Positions 56,134 to 64,000 of a DNA stretch of 64,000 bases are shown one piece after another. The stretch is from positions 213,556,373 through 213,620,372 of the forward strand of contig CP136061.1 of NCBI GenBank assembly GCA_032622095.1. The letters are read 5' to 3'. Within the stretch, counting starts at the first letter, position 1; every line of letters begins with the position of its first letter. The notes beneath the pieces were generated by a model, which worked only from the letters and a program-made list of their open reading frames with translations, was not told where the DNA came from and made no database searches. The position numbers were made by a program, and so were the translations under genes. This DNA comes from Siphonodentalium dalli (Eukaryota > Mollusca > Scaphopoda > Gadilida > Siphonodentaliidae).

Positions 56134-56519
56134 AATATTAAAGTTTGAATTAAGCAAATCCCCCGTTTGATTGATAATTTTTGGCATTTACATAGTGTAT
56201 ATATATAGTTGTAAGCAATTTTCATGGTGTGGTCGAGGAGTCATGTGATCTGAGGTCAGCAGGGTCCACAATGGAATCAAATTGGCTACGCCAGCTATTT
56301 GTGCAACCCTGTTGGCTCTAGATCTCATGAAACTTGTCCCACTCTGTGACATGTCACACTGAATCTGCTTATACTTGTCTTATTACTGATTCCATTTATA
56401 CTCTACAGTCACATCTAGATTCCATTTCAACCTCATATAACACATATACATATGTTACCTATTCTTACTCTGTTACAATGTTTCATGATTCTAGTGCCAA
56501 TAAACTTATCTTATCTTAC
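56134..56519 (+). other. 3' UTR of the LINE fragment
   Basis: Ends with AATAAA (about 56500) and CTTATCTTATCTTAC, a short pentamer tail. Confidence 0.6.
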
Positions 56520-57345
56520 CACAATTCGACTCGTTGGCAAAAGTACATGTAGTAATCTGGCGCTCTTTTAGTATTCAGACTCTTCGATCTGGTCACAAAC
56601 CAACAGTTTCTAAGGTTAATAGCCATTATTCAGACACTAGAATCTTTATTTCATATGGAAATAAAGGTTGAACGCCTTCAAGCAATTTCAAATCAATCAT
56701 ATACTCTTGCATGTACACCTACAGTTATCTCTCAGTTGGCCATGAAACATATGAGATTTAGGAACCCTTCCAGACAGTTAGGATAATTAAACAGATTAAA
56801 TTAAATGAATTGTAAATTAATGGGAAATAAGGGAATAAGGCTATCTGGGAAAATGACCCCAACAATTGGATAACCCCCTTGAGAGACGTCGAGTAGAACT
56901 GTTGGCTGTTACATAAGTAATATATGTTGATTTTGTTGCATTCATGGATGCATTGATAACAGTTTTATGTGGGGAACGCTTTCTCTCCACGCAAATTGTC
57001 AGACCATCTGGCATCCATACTCTATGAAAACAAGCACATCAACATCAATTTATTCAATAGAAACCACGCAGGGATGAAATAATATCTCGTATCCGGTAAC
57101 TTATACCCATCGGGAACTACAATCCACAGGTGATTTCAACATCCGGATAATAGGGCGTTAGCCAATGAAATTCCGGGGACACTACATGTATTCCATTTCG
57201 TAAACGTAAATCCAATTATTGAGCGGACGTGAAACAGTATACTTTGGGGAGATGATCCTGTGTTCGCGGTCATAATTCACAGATGGAAGACGTCTTTAAT
57301 TCCCACTTCCGGGTCGCATTTTATGAAGTCGGAAACTAGGGCTGT
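56520..57345. other. No gene seen
   Basis: No ORF or repeat that I can support. Confidence 0.4.
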
Positions 57346-57347
57346 AA

Positions 57348-57549
57348 CCCTTTCAGTGACGAGTTCGATTTTTGTATCAACCCATATTTCTTTGATCATT
57401 TTTCAAATTTATTGATTATAATAATGTGATACATGTACATTGATGGAAAGAGCTCTTCCATGTATCACATTATTATAATCAATAAATTTTAAAAATGATC
57501 AAGGAAATATGGATTGATAAAAAAATCGGACTTGGCACTGAAAGGGTTA
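57348..57549. mobile_element. Hairpin MITE with CCCTTTCAGTG ends
   Basis: The inverted ends ACCCTTTCAGTG ... CACTGAAAGGGT enclose a near-palindrome (AATTTATTGATTATAATAAT ... complement) around AGAGCTCT. TTAA is present on the right (57548-57551). The left site reads GTAA, probably mutated. Confidence 0.75.
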
Positions 57550-57785
57550 ATACAGTATGGACATATTTGACAGAACGTCATTTGTGCGAATGGCTTGACA
57601 TTGTCGAAATATAGCGCTGATCGGGTCATCGCCACAAGGCACCGACCACATTCGTAGTTAGCGCTCCAAATCATTCACAAAGGTACACAAATATATATCA
57701 GATTGATGGACGCATGGACTCAGCATGAGTGCTCATTGCTTCCCTATGATTGGTTTTGTGAGCGTGAACAAAGTATCGTTTCTTA

Positions 57786-58530
57786 CTGATTGATTGATTG
57801 ATTTATTTATTGCACAAGTCACATAACAGTGAAACAAGCAAAACGTATATACACTATGTATATAAATTCGGATATCACATTCATCATTGTTCATATACAT
57901 ATGCATGTTTATATATACAGCAGTAATTAAATTAGATTACACAATAAAAGGCAATAAACTTAACAAGTATGATAATTACATGTGATCACCCATAACAATA
58001 AATGATTTCTCTCATATAGAATAAGACACCTTCTTAAAGGCACACCTTAAGAATATGCATAGTCTTTTTATGAGGCTTATATTTTGAAGAGATAGGAGAC
58101 CATGGGATTTCTCTCTCGTAGGGTTCTTCCAAAAGTATTCAGGGATATATTGTTTTCTGATTTCATCCAAATGACTGCATATAATAACTAAATGGTATTC
58201 GTCTCCTAAATATTCTCCACATATGGTGCATATTCTATTGTCATTGTCATTTGGAGATTTCTTCCATCTTGCGCATTCTATAGGCAATTTATGATTTGCA
58301 CTTCTGAGCTTCAGGAGGTATATCGATATATTTGACGGCAACATCTTCAAGTAATTTGGGTAACCGTAGTCAGTTTTAATAAAACTATAAAATTGGGCCC
58401 TCGATGAAGCAGATGTGTTTATGTCGATGAGTAGTGCGTCCCAATGACGCCGTTTGAGAACAGTTTTTGCATTTCTCAGTTCAATAGCGGTCAGACCCGT
58501 CTGGGTGATCCACTTTGATTGCAATTTCAA
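57786..58530 (-). pseudogene. LINE RT C-terminus with Zn-finger-like tail, fragment
   Basis: On the minus strand, 58530-58012 is open for 172 codons. IYLLKLRSANHKLPIECARW leads to CTICGEYLGDEYHLVIIC, the CxxC ... H ... C end of many RTE/jockey-type ORF2 proteins, then RKQYIPEYF. A tail of AATC/ATTG repeats (57786-57806) marks the 3' end of the element. All catalytic parts are missing. 58760-58527 contains another ORF that I cannot confirm. Confidence 0.7.
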
Positions 58531-59129
58531 ATCATAAAGAGCATTGATTGGTCATGTATCGATCGAAATGATATAATAAGCTTTCGATTTCCTACACAAC
58601 TCCAGAAAATGTGAGGTGCCACCATGTCTTGGCAGTTAGTAAGACAGATGGTTTTTAAACTGCCATCATTTTTGTATTCAAATTTCCAAGTCTCAAGCGG
58701 CCCGTTGCTGGGTGATCGAGCAGTGGTTCCAGGCATGACCCGAAGCAGAAAATGGTCCACACGCGATGATTTGCTATTACAATTTCCTTAACCATGACCA
58801 CATGCTCGGCATTTAAAACATAGCAAATAGCAAACGGCACTAATGTTGTATGTATAGTAACTTCGTATATCCAACATTCTACGTCGGCCGATATTGCGAT
58901 TGGTTGGTGGTCACAAGACCCACCCTATCGCTAGCCATGTTCCTGATTATGTGCGGCCGTGGCCCCCGTCCTTGCATGTGCGATTTTGCTGTTCTAGCCA
59001 TTAAAATAACCCATATAACATTACAGAGGCGATCCGGCGTGTCAGTTTCATTCAAGGCAAATATATTCGGCGATGGCGGCATCTCGGGGGTTAATTACCA
59101 CGCTTTTGTCGGGCGTTATGCCCTTATTT

Positions 59130-61258
59130 CTTTGAGGGTTGCCCCACTCCGTGTGGGCCCGGGGTAGAATAGGCCTACCGCCCCACTGCCAGGGGTAAGA
59201 ATCCCCCACTATGGCACCTTTGGATACGGCTTAGCGTTGGTCCTACGTCTCTTCCTGACCGGTCGTTGAGTTGACCTGGCTCAATCAATCGGCTAGTCAC
59301 TCCTCGTCATATGTTTCGGATTACATTTCTGCCATTTGTTCTATTGTGTTTCTGGTGTCTACTTGTTTCATGTTTTTCACGTACATGTATGTCGTTTCTT
59401 TCGTGACGTGTCTGTTTGACTTACGTCTTCATGACTGTTATATGTTTCAATCATGTACTGTTCACGCCTGTTTCACTGTGGCGAGGTTCCGGGATGCTGC
59501 TATATGCAGCGGCTAAATGGGTCACCGCTTCAGCTATGTACCAGTCTTTTGCCCGACCCTAATTTGAAGGGTAGAGCGAGGCGGATGCTGGGCTAGTTGT
59601 CGATTATTTACTTTCATATAGAAACTCATGACAAGCAAAAACGTAAGCTGGACCTCTCGCCTAGTTCAACTGATGCTGTTTATTCTCAGTAACCGGTACT
59701 TGGTTGTGATCCAAATTTCAAGAGACCTTCTGTATTTGTGATTCATAAAACGCTACAAAGCATAGCCGGTCAATTAAAATATGTCAAACCGATCAGGACT
59801 GGGCCATTAAGTGGCTCCCTTCTGATCGAATATTCCAGAAAAAGTCAAGCCGACACTCTTGTGCAATTAACATATATTGTACAAACGCCAGTGTTGATTA
59901 CCCCTCGCAAGACATTGAACAGTAGCAGAGCTGTGTTGAGACCTCGCGATATTGCTGATTCTTCGGATAATATTGGCTGAGTTAGCGCCACAGGGAGTAC
60001 AACAGTCTGCAGATTTACATAAACAATTGATGGACAAACAGTTCCTTGAATAGCTATCTTCTGACCTTTATATCGATGCGAACATCCACCGACATTGAAG
60101 GTTGTGTATATGAAGATGGATCTAAGCACATATGTTCCATACCCATTGCGATGTTTTAAATGTCAGGGGTATGGCCATAGCTAGGAACATTGTAAAAGTA
60201 AAGAAACCAAATATGCATGATGTTCTATTTCTGGTCATGATCATAATGATTGTACTAATGTTAAGAAATGTTCAAACTGTCAAGATTCACATGCTGCAAT
60301 GGATCGTTAATGTCCCAGTTGGGACTATGAAGTCAAGATTCAACGATGTAAAGCTGAGAAGCACCTGTCATATATAGATGCTAAGACAATAGTTGGCCCT
60401 TGGCCATCCATTCCACAGGTCACATACTTAGCAATCGTGTCTACCAAAACGTGTTGATGCCAGGACCCAGACAGAGTCAAACAAAACTCGCCACTACATG
60501 ACTGTAGCAATACAAGTTAAGGAGACTGCAATGATTCCTGTTCCAGAGCGTTTTGCGCAGGTAATGGATATAGCGTCTGCCGTTGAGACACTTCATCCGA
60601 AACAATCTATGCAAGTTGAGCATATTTTTCCAAAAGATAAATCGCCTGTTGCTTCGAAACAAAGATCGCAGAAGTCAGTCAAACGTTTCGATTCTCAAAA
60701 AGAGAGATACACCTTTGAGCTTTCAAAATTTGACCGCATGATTGATGAGAAACGATTAAATCTCAAAGAGAAGAAACAGTACCAATGTATATGTGGATTT
60801 AGGCTGTCGGATTAAGGATGACATTATGTCTCACTCATACGACCATCGGCTTGACGCATTGATAAAGATTCACGCGCAATTCATCAAACATTATAAATAC
60901 CTTATCACTGCAAAATATTATCTCAACAGCTACTTTACATATTTCGATGTGGCTCCTTGGTAATTTCGTGTTATTTATTTGCTATTTATTATCTATTCTT
61001 GTGCTACCTTTATACTTGTTATAGTATGATTGCACACTGGTCAGTTCTTGAATATATATTCCTGACTCCAATAGGAAACCTTCTTGCGAGCTTTTATTTG
61101 TACATAGCTCATCATTGCATTGTTTCAATCTAATCCACTGTCTGATTTATCTTCACAGTTCCTTCGCTACTAACGTTTTTGATACCTGATTCTGTTCTTG
61201 GTCGTGAAATGGCCTAGCGGCTAAATAGACGTTAAACCCCCAATCAATCAACAATCTA
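59130..61258 (+). pseudogene. ORF1-only (half-LINE) retrotransposon, copy 2
   Basis: The 5' block (CCGTGTGGGCCCGGGGTAGA) matches copy 1. ORF1 runs from about 59710 (SVFVIHKTLQSIAGQLKYVK) through a zinc-knuckle region at 60120-60400 (RCFKCQGYGH, CSISGHDHNDC, CSNCQDSHAAMD) with at least two stops. A Lys/Glu-rich C-terminal part follows (60498-60815). The 3' UTR then goes straight to a terminal AGACGTTAAACCCCCAATCA and an AATC tail ending at about 61258. No endonuclease or RT lies between. Presumably such elements are mobilised in trans by a full-length relative. Confidence 0.75.
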
Positions 61259-62219
61259 AGAGAATTGCAATTGTGGAAAATTCACTGGGGTTGACATTGG
61301 CAAATTTTTGTGGCTACCACCCCCAATCGTTTATGGACGGGTCTTTGTGCGCCCCCGTATTGTTCTGGCGACTATAATCACCATTGACTCTACAGTGGCG
61401 GTACGGTCTGTGTTCTGTCTAGTCACACTCCCACGGGGGTACCATAAAACAATGGATGGGCCAAATGGTATTACATAAATAGCGGACGTGATGAGCCGTT
61501 AGGCCAATGTGATAGCAGCCTTCGATACTTACGGAACCACTCTATTGTGTGGAAAGCCATACTATAATTGGCCTGCGACATAATGAGAGTTTTGACTGGC
61601 TTTTTTGGAAGGAAGGGAATAATTTGTGATGGCGGCACTCTGAGCACATGGTTACAAACTGGTCGCCGGTTGTTGTTGATCGAAGGTATCATTTCCAATT
61701 AGCAGTCTCGTTAGCGTGGTGTGCGGGCTAAAAGAACACCAGAGTGCTAGACAGGAAACGAACTGCCGACGACGCACAGAAGTGGTCATTGCTCGCCCGA
61801 CCAACCGATAAGTAATTTCCGTCGCCGGACGATTATTGATTTAAACATTGTTTATGTATCCAGCAGATATATTTGTTACATCAAATACATTATAATGTGA
61901 ATATGTAAAGAATTGTTACAATGGATATGGTAATTTAGTATGTTTCTGGTAGAAGGGGAGAACGACAGTATTCATAGTCTTGTGGGTGTCATTCTCCACA
62001 TGTATCGCGAAGGGGCGCTGTAAAATGTGAATATAATTATTCCTGGGATGTTGCGTTAATAACAGTCCTGACTGTAGATATATCAATCGGATATGACATG
62101 GGTTCTGGAATATATAGGGTTTTGACAACGAGGAGACTTCTGGAGAAGAGGATGAGTGTGGGGGGGGGGGGGGTGACAATGGGGGAGGGGGGATGGGTGA
62201 AGGGACTTTATGGAACGCC
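61259..62219. other. No gene; G-tract
   Basis: The G-rich run at 62159-62173 is the only notable feature. ORFs lack motifs. Confidence 0.4.
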
Positions 62220-62940
62220 TACTTCGTTTCGTATAACGCTAGGTATGATGCTATAAAGATGCTGACCGATTTATGATATATTACAATTGTTGTGTGTGAA
62301 GAATGTATGTTTGGAAATCTTCAAAAAATAATTAGATTCGTTTGCAGACGCATTGTATCATCACCAATGAGAAAAATATAACTATTGCGTCTGGGATGTT
62401 TCCAAGTAGAATTTGCCTATGGGTACGTTGACGCCGACTTTGGAATATGTAGTGGTAACTATCTTCTATTTGGCCGCAAACACAGCGATCATGGGTAGAT
62501 ATATAATTTTGGTATTTGTGCGCGTTAAAGTTATACACTAGTTTCTAAGACGTGTGTGAATTACTTGATCTTTTCTTATATAGCAATATTTGAAGCGTGA
62601 ATTCTTCTTTTCCTTATTTGTATTTAATGTCGTTCTCAATCCGCCGTAGTTCACTATGTCGCGTGTGCTCATCAGCAGGGAATTCCAGAGGGCTGATGTG
62701 TTTAATATGTTGGGTAGACGAAAGTCTTTTGAGCTATGTGTGTTCGATACTTCAAATTAAAGTGAGGGCACTAAGTTTTGGAGGTATAAGTATAAGTTTA
62801 TTGTTACCCGTATACCTGTTGCATCCGGTTACTATGCGCGCCACCTCTAGTTGTATGTCTTCCAACTTGTCAGATTATGTGCAATTATCCCAGATAACAT
62901 TTGCCTATTCTATGATTGATCTTATAAGGGTAAAATAACA
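62220..62940 (-). pseudogene. LINE RT 3' part, heavily broken
   Basis: On the minus strand, 62935-62820 reads IRSIIE-ANVIWDNCT-SDKLEDIQLEVARIVTG with stops, the region after the RT palm. 62538-62332 reads ISTHDRCVCGQIEDSYHYIFQ, the Cys/His tail. The intervening part is partly deleted and frameshifted. Confidence 0.7.
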
Positions 62941-63243
62941 TTTTTCTAGGCTTTCTTTATCAAGAACTTACTTTTGTTTTTGTAAATTAGATGTGGGCGT
63001 TCCAGTAGCGATCATTTTCAAAAACGACGACAAGGTGTTTGTGACCTGATTGGTTGATTTATTACTCCATTCTGGAGACATAGCATATACAGAAAATACA
63101 TTTAATATGTACATATGTGAATAGTTGATGATCATATACAGTTTGTATGTGCAGTTGCACACCGGTGTTCGGTTAGTGCGGCACATAGGCGATTCCTGTA
63201 TGCTGCATGCACATGTAGTGTGTCAGCGGACACGGAGTCCCTT

Positions 63244-63512
63244 CACCGCGCTAATGAGTGAAACGGGAAAACAGATGCATCAATTAGTAGATTGCCAAAA
63301 CTATGTATCACTTCCAAACGGTCGTAGCTTCTTGTGATTCCCAGCAGCATAGCAACTTGTGGGATGGCTTGCATGGACGCATAGGCATGGATCCCGAATT
63401 AATCGATAACCCTTTCCCAGAAGATGTCGCGAAGCTGAATAAGAACAGGAGATTGGCATTGGAACAGCGCATGCATGATCTCGTTGTTGTAGTCATTTCC
63501 GCACTGACAACA
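63244..63512 (-). pseudogene. LINE RT Cys/His tail, fragment
   Basis: The minus-strand reading gives LTCCQCGNDYNNEIMHALFQC followed by LIQLRDIFWERVID and a stop, then a decayed tail. This is the zinc-finger-like end of another non-LTR ORF2. It is oriented like the 62220-62940 fragment but is a separate piece. Confidence 0.6.
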
Positions 63513-64000
63513 AGTTAAGTGATTGTCGTATGTTGTTTTGTTTAGTTTAAACATATTTTATTGTATCATTTATGTACAAATGGGATTGGGGCACAAGTTA
63601 TACAACTTAGATAGCCCCTCTCCCCATATAATTACACACGTTATTATAACAACAAGATGGTATATACATATGTTTAAATTGTTTTTGTGTGTGTGTGTGT
63701 TACCAGATCCGGGTTCAAATATGTGAGTTCATTTAATTTGATTACTGGTTGTTGACATAGAGAAGATGTGTTTGTCAGTTTTAATGTTATCTTTTGGCTC
63801 TGCATGGGGTACTAAGACGATGGCGTTCGTGCGCGACGTTGACCCAGGGGTGGTGAATGTGTTAATTGGTAAAGCGGTTAGTAGCGACTATATATTTTTG
63901 AACTTCTGCAAATATTAATTTGTTTTTGTTATTACTAATGTTTGTTAGACCTTTAAGGAAGCCGGTGGTATTATATACAGTGATACCCTTTGTTCTAAGC
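63513..64000. other. No gene seen
   Basis: Contains a GT microsatellite (about 63686-63700) and no supportable ORF. Confidence 0.4.

Overview
The window is eukaryotic genomic DNA. It is AT-rich, intron-bearing and packed with many kinds of transposon, and no ordinary host gene is recognisable. The mix of L2/CR1- and jockey-like non-LTR fragments, a Crypton-type DUF3504 relic, Helitrons with CTAG ends, TTAA-flanked hairpin MITEs and a large Polinton suggests a marine or freshwater invertebrate. A lophotrochozoan such as a bivalve is my best guess, and this is inference only.

Layout. 1-20184 is transposon-rich flank: LINE 3' ends (1-1211 plus, 6010-4560 minus), a piggyBac-like MITE, a 797-bp near-perfect palindrome (2783-3579), a broken DUF3504 recombinase (8072-6299 minus), minisatellites, foldback repeats and a palindromic CTTAAG satellite field. 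20185-45802 is a 25,618-bp Maverick/Polinton with about 340-bp terminal inverted repeats and a perfect 6-bp target duplication (TCTCTG). 45803-64000 is again flank: TTAA MITEs, nested hairpins, two ORF1-only LINE copies (47936-50330 and 59130-61258), head-to-tail Helitrons (52247-55192), an almost intact LINE reverse-transcriptase C-terminus (55285-56133) and several other LINE ends.

The Polinton has a compact left-to-right block of unspliced genes: a Zn-binding protein, a PC4-like protein, a small Cys-rich protein, a chromodomain integrase, a minor-capsid-like protein, a basic core-like protein, the double-jelly-roll major capsid protein, a packaging ATPase, a pVI-like protein, a small basic protein and a protein-primed family B DNA polymerase. 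The polymerase is broken by one frameshift beside an 8-bp tandem repeat. I see no adenovirus-type maturation protease.

The most unusual part is 32435-40874, which looks like two spliced genes in opposite orientation. A plus-strand gene (six exons, 374 codons) encodes a signal peptide, a Cys/LRR-like ectodomain, a Thr-rich stalk made by three tandemly duplicated 99-bp symmetric exons, a transmembrane segment and a basic cytoplasmic tail. It lies inside the first intron of a minus-strand gene whose first exon has a PC4-like pattern and whose last exons encode a short acidic, Ser-rich tail. Two hAT-type elements with 8-bp target duplications and two TA-flanked MITEs have since landed in the non-coding right half. 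The near-identical TIRs and mostly open frames point to a recent insertion.
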